A stretch of 64,000 bases of DNA, taken from assembly GCA_910587235.1 (NCBI GenBank), contig CAJUKD010000010.1:18306-82305 (forward strand), in the 5' to 3' direction. Source of the DNA: an uncultured Muribaculaceae bacterium. Lineage in GTDB: Bacteria; Bacteroidota; Bacteroidia; Bacteroidales; Muribaculaceae. Position numbers and translations under genes: made by a program. Under the pieces are notes generated by a model, which worked only from the letters and a program-made list of their open reading frames with translations, did not search any database and was not told the DNA's origin. This document shows positions 50,499 to 59,223 of this stretch, one piece after another. Positions within the stretch are counted from its first letter, which is position 1. Every line of letters starts with the position of its first letter.

Positions 50499-53270
50499 TC
50501 AGTACCAGTCGATACCGTTGGAACGCGACGAACGCTTGTCGTACTTCAGGTCGCTCAGCAGCGAGGATTTCACCGATATGTGGAAATTATAGCTCTTGTA
50601 AGGACCTACGGGAACAAAGCTGGCACGCATGGTAAAGCAGTGTAGGTCGCGCGAGATATTGCAATTCATGTATGCAAGCTTGTGGGTGTCGAAATTATAC
50701 GATGCCGAAAACGAGAAATTCCAGTTAGGAGTAGGACGTATGTTACCCGACAGGCTGAGGTTCTGCGTTATCCGTCCGTCGTACTCAAGCTTCTCTTTGT
50801 TAAAGGCTCCGTAGGCATATGATATGGAATAGTTGAACGTCAGGCTCCACGGCACCTGCCATTGGGCATAGCCGTCGGGACGCATCGTCACTCCGGAACT
50901 TCCGCTGTCGTCGTCGTCATATCCCGACGGTGTGGCGGACGGATTGTTTACACCTGCGGCGGCTCCGTCGGATTTGGGGTCTTTTTTGTCCTTACGCTTG
51001 AATGTATCATTGTTTAAAGTGTACGAGAACGATGTGCCTGTACGGCGCAAGCGTCCCAGCCCTTTGCCGGAGTTGATGCGCAGACGGTTGAGCTGCACAG
51101 GATTGCCATATTCGTTCAGGCCGTAGGTGTAAACATCCCATGCCGCCGAAAGATTGAGATTGAAGCCCTTGGTGAGCCGCAGCAGGATCGATGTGTTGAT
51201 GTCGGAGAAATTGAGGGAGTCGGCAGCGAAATTATAGGACTGCGACACGCTGAAATTCTCGATCAGCGATATTTTCTTCTCGCCTATTGAATCGTTTGTG
51301 GCCACTTTCATTTCAAGATTATTTGACAGCGAAAGCGACATGGATCCGGTCTTGCCTTTCGATGGCACTCCGAACAGGGCGTTGGGGAAATAATTGTACT
51401 CGCGTGTCTGGGGGCGGCCTTCGGCATCAGTGTATTCGTATGACCCGTAATATCCGAAGAATTTGGACGCGAAGTCTGGGGCGCCGCTGAACGAAAGAGA
51501 AGGCGTCAGGACATGGCGTATCATCTTCACCTTTTTCCCAAGGAAGCCCAAGGGCTGGAAGAAACCGTAGACCTTGGTGTCGAGCGACACCGATCCACGG
51601 AAGTCGTAAACGTTATAGAGGCTGTAGGTCGTGTCGCATACCTCACGACCTGCATCGGCATCCCAGCTGCGCCGCACCTTGTTGGTGTACATACGGTCGG
51701 TAAGGTCGATCGAGGGAGTGATGTTGATGTAATTGAAAAGATTGAAAGTGGCCGAGATTGGTACACGGTGCTGCATGCCGTTACGCCAGTCCTTGACAAG
51801 GCTTTTTTTGAAAAAGACATCCTGCTTGGACGTCAGCGAGTTCTGCAACTGGCCGGAATACGAAAGCTTGATTTTTTCATACCAGCGCGCGGAACCGATA
51901 GCTTTTTTGCGCTTGAAAGGATAGATCTGCGACATGCTTACGGTAACATTGGGAAACGAAACCGTCAGCGTGGAGTCCTGAGTGCGCTGGGCGATATTGA
52001 GCGTTGTCGACAGCGACCATTTGCTCTGCGGAAAGCGGTAGGTCATGTTTATAGTCGAGCTTTTGGTATTCTCGGTGAACGAAGGCGAGTAATACGAGTT
52101 AAGGTCGTTGCGCGAGTAGCCGGAAGTCGTGAAATTGACCGATGACGAAAACGACATGTTCGGGTTGGCCTTGGAATCCTGGGTGTGGCTCCAGAGTACC
52201 TGAAAGTTTGTCTGCGACGAATGGTCGGGCGAGCCTTTCTCGCCGGTGATTGTCTTGAGATAGCTCAGGTTGAAGTTGCCGCTGTACTTGTAGCGCTTGT
52301 TATAGGTCGAGGTCGCCTGCAATCCCCACGAACCTTTGGTGTAGATTTCACCCGTCAGCGCCAGGTCGATGTTGTCGTTGATGGCAAAATAGTAACCGCC
52401 GTTACTGAGATAGAAACCGCGGTTGTAATCGTCGCCGAAACTGGGGACGATGATACCCGAAGCATAGCTGTCGGTGAAAGGGAAGTAGCCGAAAGGAACC
52501 GCCAGAGGCAGCGGCAGGCCGGCAAGTACCATGTAGGCCGGACCCATGACTATATTCTTGCCCGGAACCACCTTGGCTTTTGTCAGCTGCATGTAGAAGT
52601 GCGGGCAGTCGTGGTCGTCGCAGGTGGTATAACGTCCGTCGCGTATGAAGAAACTGTTGTCTACATCCTTCTTGGTCTGGCCGCCGGTCAGATAACCCTC
52701 GCCCTGCTGGGTAACCACATTGGTGATATAACCCTTCTCCGTGGCAAAGTTGTAGCGCATTGTGGCGGCTTCGTAGTCGGTGCCCTTGTCGTTGAACACC
52801 GGCTTGCCCGTAACTTCGCCGAGCGAGTCGGTACGGCCTACGGCAAAAACGGTGTTGTCGCTCAGATCCATCTGGATTTCGGCGGCGTTGAGCTTGATGT
52901 CGCCGTAGCTCACCTCTCCTTCGCCATACATGTACGCCGAATCGCGGCGGACTATGACCATCGAGTCCGACGATTTGAAGTCGACAGCCGTTTCGAGGTC
53001 AGCTTTATCGTATCGTACACGCCCGGAAGCCTGCAATGCCGCCGCTACAGGCGGCACGGTTGCCGACGACGGCTGTAGCGCCGCCACAAGCGAATCAACG
53101 GCGGCGGTATCGGCCGGAAAAGCTGACGCAGTGTCGGTTGCCACCACATCAAAGCGGTCGTCCGCAACGGCACGCAGCGCGCCGGATAGTTCCGGTTCTG
53201 CGGCACCGCCTCCGGCGATAAGCCTGACTGCGGCAAAAAGTATGACAATATATATGATGAGTTTTCTCAA
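50499..53270 (-). CDS. lptD: LPS-assembly protein LptD (Bacteroidetes type)
   Basis: The start proposed here is TTG at 53270 (MRKLIIYIVILFAAVRL), 923 residues. The open frame extends to an ATG at 53330, but that lies upstream of the promoter element at 53299-53306. After the signal peptide an OstA-like domain (about 90-230, VRRDSAYMYGEGEVSYGDIKL, AAEIQMDL) precedes a large beta-barrel with PLPLAVPFGYFPFTDSYASG, a phrase typical of Bacteroidetes LptD. LptD inserts lipopolysaccharide into the outer leaflet. Confidence 0.88.
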   Translation of the reverse strand: MRKLIIYIVILFAAVRLIAGGGAAEPELSGALRAVADDRFDVVATDTASAFPADTAAVDSLVAALQPSSATVPPVAAALQASGRVRYDKADLETAVDFKSSDSMVIVRRDSAYMYGEGEVSYGDIKLNAAEIQMDLSDNTVFAVGRTDSLGEVTGKPVFNDKGTDYEAATMRYNFATEKGYITNVVTQQGEGYLTGGQTKKDVDNSFFIRDGRYTTCDDHDCPHFYMQLTKAKVVPGKNIVMGPAYMVLAGLPLPLAVPFGYFPFTDSYASGIIVPSFGDDYNRGFYLSNGGYYFAINDNIDLALTGEIYTKGSWGLQATSTYNKRYKYSGNFNLSYLKTITGEKGSPDHSSQTNFQVLWSHTQDSKANPNMSFSSSVNFTTSGYSRNDLNSYYSPSFTENTKSSTINMTYRFPQSKWSLSTTLNIAQRTQDSTLTVSFPNVTVSMSQIYPFKRKKAIGSARWYEKIKLSYSGQLQNSLTSKQDVFFKKSLVKDWRNGMQHRVPISATFNLFNYINITPSIDLTDRMYTNKVRRSWDADAGREVCDTTYSLYNVYDFRGSVSLDTKVYGFFQPLGFLGKKVKMIRHVLTPSLSFSGAPDFASKFFGYYGSYEYTDAEGRPQTREYNYFPNALFGVPSKGKTGSMSLSLSNNLEMKVATNDSIGEKKISLIENFSVSQSYNFAADSLNFSDINTSILLRLTKGFNLNLSAAWDVYTYGLNEYGNPVQLNRLRINSGKGLGRLRRTGTSFSYTLNNDTFKRKDKKDPKSDGAAAGVNNPSATPSGYDDDDSGSSGVTMRPDGYAQWQVPWSLTFNYSISYAYGAFNKEKLEYDGRITQNLSLSGNIRPTPNWNFSFSASYNFDTHKLAYMNCNISRDLHCFTMRASFVPVGPYKSYNFHISVKSSLLSDLKYDKRSSRSNGIDWY

Positions 53271-53298
53271 GCGATCTCGCGAAAGGGTATAATCGCTG

Positions 53299-53331
53299 CA
53301 AAGATACGAATAAGTCGAGAGCAAAGCCAAA
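53299..53331 (-). promoter_or_regulatory. Promoter of lptD
   Basis: On the minus strand TTTG (53328-53331), a 21-base spacer, then TATCTTTG (53299-53306). Both match consensus. The start near 53292 leaves about 22 nt before TTG 53270. Confidence 0.65.
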
Positions 53332-53434
53332 TTTATTTGAGCTTTGCCGAGCGAAAGTATCTAAGACGACTGTCAACGATACGGACAACAGCCTTAAACC
53401 TATGTGGTTGGATTAGAGAATTCAGTCTTGCAGG

Positions 53435-53452
53435 GATATGCCGTGGCACGTC
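53435..53452 (+). repeat. Palindromic repeat core
   Basis: GATATGCCGTGGCACGTC, one arm mutated, preceded by GCAGG. An isolated copy in the gap between lptD and the T9SS cargo operon. The rest of 53332-53492 shows no gene. Confidence 0.7.
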
Positions 53453-53484
53453 CGATGATGCGCCACTCGTCCATGCATGAAAAT

Positions 53485-53530
53485 AATAAAACAGGCTGTG
53501 CCGTAAAAAACTTAATTTACGGCACAGCCT
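53485..53530 (-). terminator. Intrinsic terminator of the T9SS cargo operon
   Basis: A perfect 15-bp stem, AGGCTGTGCCGTAAA (53493-53507) with TTTACGGCACAGCCT (53516-53530), 8-nt loop, followed on the minus strand by TGTTTTATTATTTT. Same stem sequence as 38260-38294. Confidence 0.88.
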
Positions 53531-53560
53531 CCATATAGTATAAATCGCACTTATATGTCC

Positions 53561-54685
53561 TTAACGGATATAGATTTTTTCCGTTTCCGGAAGGTGGTTC
53601 TTGTAGATGGTGCGCTTTATAGTGAACGATCCGGCACAGGGAGCCGATATACGTTGTCCGGCGGAATTGAAGTACTCAACTCTCAGCACCTCTTTCGCGC
53701 CATCGGACTCAATATTTTCGACAGAAGATGTCGACAAAGGCTCGAAAGTAACCTTTACGGACTTGACAAACTCGTAGTATCTTCTATCGGAATCGATAAT
53801 CACCAAAGAGTCATGCAACGATGCTGTCCAGATTGCCATAGGTTCCAGTTCAAGCACACCGGCATCGAGATCTATAGTACCTCTTACGACACCCTCCGAA
53901 CGTCCGCCGGCATCGGTGATGTCGGTCGGCCTGTTCTCCTGTTCGTCATATAAGCATCCGGCAAGAACTTTATAGGTTCCGTCATTGCTTTGTCCGACCA
54001 AAACAGGCTTGAACAGCACGCGGCCGTCGTCGGTATATGTGCCTTCCATATAGCATCCGTAGCCGTACTGGTCTTTCTGCAAAAGATTATACACCGTGAT
54101 TTTATTTTTCTCTATCCTGACATAAGACGGACGCGACTCGATGTAAACCTCCTGCTCGGCACCCCAGCCTACATAAGAAACATTCGCCGTTTCGGCATTG
54201 GCACGGCATATTACCGACTCATTTGAGAAGTAGTAAGGCGATAACTGACCGCCTTCGACACCGGACATAAGCACGATAGGAGGAGCCGCTTTCCATGTTC
54301 CGTCCTCCTGTAAGAGGTATTCTATATCGGAATTCATCACTTCATCCTTATCTTCATTCCACAGATAGAGATACTGCTCGAAGCCCGAATCCCCTCCAAG
54401 CACCTGGGTGCCGGACGGAATCGCGATCTTACCCGATTGAGGGTCGTAAGCGACAGCAAAATCCTCGGAATCCGTCATATAGAATCCCGAAAATTTCAAT
54501 GCGTCGTGTCCTGCTGCATCAATACGCATGTCTTTCATGTCGGCAAGCAATTTCTGACCCTCATATTCTTTATAGTTCATTATCACATAATCGCCTGCCA
54601 TTTCCTCAACAGAAGGCGGCATAGTTTGTGCAACCGCCATGCCGACAGAGGCCAGGCATACACACGATAACAAATGTTTTGACAT
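53561..54685 (-). CDS. Secreted protein of unknown function with sorting-type C-terminus
   Basis: The protein has 374 residues. The signal peptide (MSKHLLSCVCLASVGMAVAQ) is followed by a beta-rich body (DYVIMNYKEYEGQKLLADM, VAYDPQSGKIAIPSGTQVLG, YGCYMEGTYTDDGRVLF). The C-terminus VEYFNSAGQRISAP to TEKIYIR resembles a type IX sorting domain but is less typical than those of its neighbours. It starts 12 nt after the subtilisin gene and ends the operon. I do not recognise the body domain. Confidence 0.75.
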   Translation of the reverse strand: MSKHLLSCVCLASVGMAVAQTMPPSVEEMAGDYVIMNYKEYEGQKLLADMKDMRIDAAGHDALKFSGFYMTDSEDFAVAYDPQSGKIAIPSGTQVLGGDSGFEQYLYLWNEDKDEVMNSDIEYLLQEDGTWKAAPPIVLMSGVEGGQLSPYYFSNESVICRANAETANVSYVGWGAEQEVYIESRPSYVRIEKNKITVYNLLQKDQYGYGCYMEGTYTDDGRVLFKPVLVGQSNDGTYKVLAGCLYDEQENRPTDITDAGGRSEGVVRGTIDLDAGVLELEPMAIWTASLHDSLVIIDSDRRYYEFVKSVKVTFEPLSTSSVENIESDGAKEVLRVEYFNSAGQRISAPCAGSFTIKRTIYKNHLPETEKIYIR

Positions 54686-54697
54686 AAGTAATTTCTG

Positions 54698-56896
54698 TTA
54701 TTTTCTGATTATTATTTTTTGAGAAACGGCATCAACACTGTCTGTCAGACGGATAAGATAAATCCCGTCAGGAACGCTTCGCGTATCGACAGTATATTCC
54801 TCTCCGCTTCGGACCGAGCCTATTTTTTGTCTTAGAACCTCCATACCCGACATTGAGAAGAGCCGGAGAAGAACATCCTGTCGGTCAGAAGCAAAAAGCA
54901 CACTTGTTTTACCATCGGCACTCAATATGAGCGCCTGCTCCGTTTTCTTCACAGGCAGAATTGTTCCACTCTGCCGCAGACATTCCTTAAGGCCGTTCCA
55001 GGCATCGAATTTGCCATATCCCCACATGTTGTCACCTTCGGATGAAAGCTCTCCGGTGAAATCATCGGTCACAGATGTGTTACGGATTATTTCCTTTGCC
55101 TCTTCGGGTGTAAGCTCAGGATCGGCCTGCAGCCAGCAGGCAAGCGAGCCGCAGACCATGGGAGCCGCCATCGAACTTCCCTGCATAAATCCGAAAGGAT
55201 ACTTTGTCCCGTTCCACACGACTGAAACAGCCTTGGCGAACGCACCGGTATAAACCGACGACATTGATGAAACTATATACGAACCCGGGGCCGAAACATC
55301 GGGCTTGACGCGACCGTCGGCCGTCGGACCCTTGCTCGAAAATGAGGCGATATTCCCCTGCTCCTCGCCGGATGGATAATATATGCCGAAGCGGGTGTAG
55401 TGATCGCGTGTGACGTGCGCGCCAACGGAAATTATACGCTTGCCCGTACCGCCTATCTCGCCCGCAGAACAGGCGTCGTCGCCATCGAGGAAACCTTCAC
55501 AACCGAAGTTACTGAGTCCGGAATAATAATCATCCGTCCACATGTGCACTGTCCCGTCTTTTTTCGAACCTATATAGAATCCTATGCGATATTCCGATGA
55601 CTGGAAAAAATTAAATATCGCCATGGCATGTCCCTTCCCGTTGCCGGGATTGATTTCCGCCAGGAACCTTATGCTTCCTGCCAGTCCGTCGTCCGCAATA
55701 GTAAATTTGTATTCTCCTGTCACCTGATGATCCACACCTACCGTGACGGGTTCATAGACTTTATCAACCTTGCCTTCGGCTATATTATAGACAAAGGGAA
55801 CGAATTCATAAGGCATGCCTTCATCGCCCCACATCTCGACCATGGAATATTCGGAATATATGTATTTGAAATCCACAAAAGTGCCTACACGCTGCACATC
55901 GACACCGTTGGAGTCCTCAAAATGTGCCGCCAGATGAAATTTGTGCTTGCCTTCGTTTCCCACCGATCCTACCAGCAGTCTGCCGGGACCTTGCAGGGCA
56001 TCGGCCATGCGGTCAAAAGTCGATGTGCCGTCGTGTGGGCCTATATGGCTTCCGAGACTCAGGTTTATGACACAGGGCTTCCCTACCGATTCGGCATAGT
56101 CGTAGATATATTTCATGCCGTCGATAACGGTGGTGTTGTCGCCATAAGCCATCTCTTCCGAGTTGAGAGAAACAAGCACTATGTCAGCTTCTCCAGCTAT
56201 GCCGCTAAAGTTATGCCCGTCAGTACGGTCAGCACCCGAAGCTATGCCGAGCACGTGTGTCCCGTGGCTCGATTCTTCCATGTCGTGGGAGGCTGCGATA
56301 ATCTCCTCTTCAGTACGGTATTCAGCTCCGTATGAGAAGCCGTCAGGCGCCACACCTTCTTTTTTGTTCTGGTCCCAGACTCTTTTTATGCGCAGGTGTG
56401 TTTTAGCCTCATCGTAGAAATTGGGATGCCCATATTCAAAACCGTTGTCAACCAGCCCTATGACAACTCCGTTGCCGCGGAATGCCGAAGGGAGCGATTC
56501 GCCGGCATGAATTCGGGCGACACCTGTTTCCACATTCGCTTCATCGAGTTTGCAGGTCACGGGCGCGCCTTTCTCAATATATTTCACGCAATCAAGAGCG
56601 GCGACCTCGCCGATCTTATCCAAAGGAATACGTGCGGTAGCAAGTTCTCCCGTCATAGTCCCGATTTTCACACCCGCGGCCTCAAGCTGCGTCCGGCAAT
56701 CGGAACCGTCGAGATGAAGAAACACAGGGACCAAGCCTTCGGCGTTCTTCGTCGTCAATACCGCACTCTTACGATGGCCGGTGCCAGCATTGACGGCGAC
56801 ATCGTCGAGAAATATTCTCATGGAAGGCGACAGCGCAGCTTGTCCCCACACGGACGCGGGAGCAAGCAGCATCAGTAATATCATCAGTTTTTTCAT
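54698..56896 (-). CDS. Subtilisin-like (S8) serine protease with T9SS sorting domain
   Basis: The protein has 732 residues. A signal peptide (about 1-19) and a prodomain of about 100 residues precede the catalytic domain. The triad is Asp150 (GLVDNGFEYGHPNF), His211 (SSHGTHVLGIASG) and Ser575 (QGSSMAAPMVCG); the long gap before Ser575 holds an inserted beta domain (about 315-480). The C-terminal 80 residues (LLRLFSMSGMEVLRQ, VPDGIYLIRLTDS, IIIRK) are a type A T9SS sorting domain. It should be a surface or secreted protease. It is the second gene of a three-gene operon, 11 nt after the previous one. Confidence 0.93.
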   Translation of the reverse strand: MKKLMILLMLLAPASVWGQAALSPSMRIFLDDVAVNAGTGHRKSAVLTTKNAEGLVPVFLHLDGSDCRTQLEAAGVKIGTMTGELATARIPLDKIGEVAALDCVKYIEKGAPVTCKLDEANVETGVARIHAGESLPSAFRGNGVVIGLVDNGFEYGHPNFYDEAKTHLRIKRVWDQNKKEGVAPDGFSYGAEYRTEEEIIAASHDMEESSHGTHVLGIASGADRTDGHNFSGIAGEADIVLVSLNSEEMAYGDNTTVIDGMKYIYDYAESVGKPCVINLSLGSHIGPHDGTSTFDRMADALQGPGRLLVGSVGNEGKHKFHLAAHFEDSNGVDVQRVGTFVDFKYIYSEYSMVEMWGDEGMPYEFVPFVYNIAEGKVDKVYEPVTVGVDHQVTGEYKFTIADDGLAGSIRFLAEINPGNGKGHAMAIFNFFQSSEYRIGFYIGSKKDGTVHMWTDDYYSGLSNFGCEGFLDGDDACSAGEIGGTGKRIISVGAHVTRDHYTRFGIYYPSGEEQGNIASFSSKGPTADGRVKPDVSAPGSYIVSSMSSVYTGAFAKAVSVVWNGTKYPFGFMQGSSMAAPMVCGSLACWLQADPELTPEEAKEIIRNTSVTDDFTGELSSEGDNMWGYGKFDAWNGLKECLRQSGTILPVKKTEQALILSADGKTSVLFASDRQDVLLRLFSMSGMEVLRQKIGSVRSGEEYTVDTRSVPDGIYLIRLTDSVDAVSQKIIIRK

Positions 56897-56907
56897 ATTT
56901 TCAATCT

Positions 56908-59121
56908 CTAAAATACTGCAATCTTATGAACCTGTGTTCCTGTATTAACCATATATATGCCCGGAAGCACCGGCAGTTCCGAACTGATCGCGGCCGTCTG
57001 CGACACCAGTCTGCCGTTGACATCGTAGACTGATATGCTCTTCTCCGCAGGATTGCTTATGCAGATAAAACCGGGAATGGCTTTCACGGCAACAGGATCG
57101 TCGCCGACGCGGACAACGGATATGGAGCTGCCTTCTTTTTCCGCCACTTTTATATCGAATATGAACAGGTATTCGTGATACCTCTCGGTGTTGGCATGGA
57201 AACTGTAATAGTAAACCCCGTCGCGGTCGACCGTGAACGGAACCTCGTATTGTGTCACCGGATGATCCTCGTCCACCGACGGTACTGCCGGAATATCAAG
57301 CAAAAGCCGGTTCTGGCCTTCAGGTGTTCTTTCATCTCCGAACTTCACTTCCATTGATTCGAGATAAGAGCTCAGCGAGGAATAAGCCTTAAACTTCAAC
57401 ACATATTCTTTTCCGCCTTTATAATTGATAGGAGGCGAAATAAGCCAGTCGTCGGCATCGTTGTACATGTTGTAGCCGTAATATGCGCTTGCCGTGTTCT
57501 TGTCGTAGCTCCAGGTGAATCTGTCATTGTTTTCATCAAGGATCGTATAGTAATTGTACATATCGTTGTAAGTCCTGAAGATTCCTCCGTAAGGAGGATC
57601 AAGCGGACTGCCAACTACAAGCTGGTTGGAATATGCGCTCTTTCCTTCGCGCTCTCCGTCGACCGCTACGACAGAGTAGGCATAACGCGTCATGTCGGAG
57701 GGATGCGATTCAGTGAACTCCCGTTCTTTCAGTTTCTCGGCCACAAGCGCTTCATCAGGCAGACGGATAATCTTGTACGTCAGTCCGGCGGAATTGATCG
57801 GAGCGCCGTGCTGACCTCCATCCGGGGCATCCCATGTCAGCGTCGTGGTCAGGCCGTCTGATTTAAGAAGTATATTACGGCACACATCAGGTTCGTCGTA
57901 TCCTACATAGAAAGCACGCTTCACCGCAGGACCGCTGCCTGTAGCATTCTCTACCCGAACTCTCACGTTGTGCATGTCGTTCGAGAGTCTGACAAGTCCG
58001 CTACGGTATACGGTACCGGGCTTGCCCGATCCGCGCAGCAGCTCGAGTCCATCTTCCTCGACTATAATCGTCAGATCCTCGTCGACTGCGAGCTGGCCGC
58101 CGGAATAGTCGGTGGAAGGCAGACCGATTCTGAAGCTTACGTCCTGAGAGCCTACAGCCTCCGCTTCCCAGCTGAAATCCGTCACAATTGCCGGAGCAGC
58201 AGCAGACGGTTCTTTCAAGAAAGCACCGCTGATATGGTAAAGTTTGTTGATATACGCCGACAATGTAGCCTGTGCATTGAGCGGATTGATCTCCAGAATC
58301 GCCGTATATTCGCCGTCAAGCGCCAGACTTGAGCTGCCGAGCATCCAGTACAGTTTGTTCCTTGAATTGTCGAAAAACATGGTCTGCTTGTACTTCATAT
58401 TGATCAGCAGGTCATTCGGCAGAAGATTATTGGCCTTGATCTCACCGACAAGAGCTATTTTTCCGGTAGTCTTCTGTACTTTCGCAAGATAGTGGTACTG
58501 TTGGCCGGTCGACGAGTCCTCTTTAAGATAGAGGCAATAGAGGACTCCGCGACGGTTGCATGCCACGCAATAAAACTTCGCGTCAGGATCAAGCCTTTCG
58601 CCTATCCGCCTCATGCTTCCGGTTTCCGGTTCTATCTCGACCAGAAATGTTTCGGTGTATGTATAATTCAATCCGTATATTTTGTTTGTCACCGGATCAT
58701 AGGCCAGCGAGCGGGTTGTGTTCTCGCAGTTGTCGGAAAGCTCCGTTTCCGAGAGGACCTCAAGTGTTTCGGCATCATAGACGGTCCATTTCGGTTTTAC
58801 CATTTGCACATACTTGCTGTCGTCGAAAACATTGGCATAGATTTTTCCGTTATTATAGACGCATCCGCCGGACATGTCGGCTTTTATAACCGGCGCCGAC
58901 ACCTCGGGACGATAATAATTGTCGGCATCGAATTTGTAAAGAGCCGGATTGAGCGTCGTTAACTCGTCAAAATACCCGTAATTGATGGATCCGTACAACT
59001 CCACTCCTTCCATACCCAGATTCTTAAAATATTCCTGGGCGTAGGCCGACGGAGCTAATACAATTAGCACGGCAGCAAAGAAAAGCCGGGCCTTTTGAAT
59101 AATATTTAATTGATGGTACAT
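56908..59121 (-). CDS. Secreted adhesin-like protein with T9SS sorting domain
   Basis: The protein has 737 residues. The signal peptide ends near SAYAQ. The first half (about 30-310) resembles a beta-propeller (KPKWTVYDAETLEVLSE, SLAYDPVTNKIYGLNY, NRRGVLYCLYLK). A fibronectin type III-like module follows (TLTWDAPDGGQHG), then a cleaved-adhesin/choice-of-anchor-J module (DADDWLISPPINYKGGKEYVL). The C-terminus SISVYDVNGRLVSQTAAISS, VLPGIYMVNTG is a T9SS sorting domain. It is the first gene of the operon with the subtilisin, so the protease and this protein may act together. Confidence 0.83.
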   Translation of the reverse strand: MYHQLNIIQKARLFFAAVLIVLAPSAYAQEYFKNLGMEGVELYGSINYGYFDELTTLNPALYKFDADNYYRPEVSAPVIKADMSGGCVYNNGKIYANVFDDSKYVQMVKPKWTVYDAETLEVLSETELSDNCENTTRSLAYDPVTNKIYGLNYTYTETFLVEIEPETGSMRRIGERLDPDAKFYCVACNRRGVLYCLYLKEDSSTGQQYHYLAKVQKTTGKIALVGEIKANNLLPNDLLINMKYKQTMFFDNSRNKLYWMLGSSSLALDGEYTAILEINPLNAQATLSAYINKLYHISGAFLKEPSAAAPAIVTDFSWEAEAVGSQDVSFRIGLPSTDYSGGQLAVDEDLTIIVEEDGLELLRGSGKPGTVYRSGLVRLSNDMHNVRVRVENATGSGPAVKRAFYVGYDEPDVCRNILLKSDGLTTTLTWDAPDGGQHGAPINSAGLTYKIIRLPDEALVAEKLKEREFTESHPSDMTRYAYSVVAVDGEREGKSAYSNQLVVGSPLDPPYGGIFRTYNDMYNYYTILDENNDRFTWSYDKNTASAYYGYNMYNDADDWLISPPINYKGGKEYVLKFKAYSSLSSYLESMEVKFGDERTPEGQNRLLLDIPAVPSVDEDHPVTQYEVPFTVDRDGVYYYSFHANTERYHEYLFIFDIKVAEKEGSSISVVRVGDDPVAVKAIPGFICISNPAEKSISVYDVNGRLVSQTAAISSELPVLPGIYMVNTGTQVHKIAVF

Positions 59122-59174
59122 GAATCTTTTTTATAAGTGATTGTAAAATCATCAGTCCTTATACGTGGAAAGCC

Positions 59175-59217
59175 TGAAAAAGCAAGGGCCGGCGGAAATA
59201 CGGATATCCCGCCGGCC
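59175..59217 (-). terminator. Intrinsic terminator after the amber-interrupted adhesin-like gene
   Basis: GGCCGGCGG (59187-59195) pairs with CCGCCGGCC (59209-59217), 13-nt loop, followed on the minus strand by CTTGCTTTTTC. The adhesin-like gene and the next operon are thus separate transcripts. Confidence 0.8.
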
Positions 59218-59223
59218 TATGCA

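Noticed and set aside
11006..53452. The regularly built intergenic repeats raised the idea of a CRISPR array.
   Set aside because: Copies are kilobases apart, vary in sequence and orientation, and have no evenly sized spacers or cas genes.
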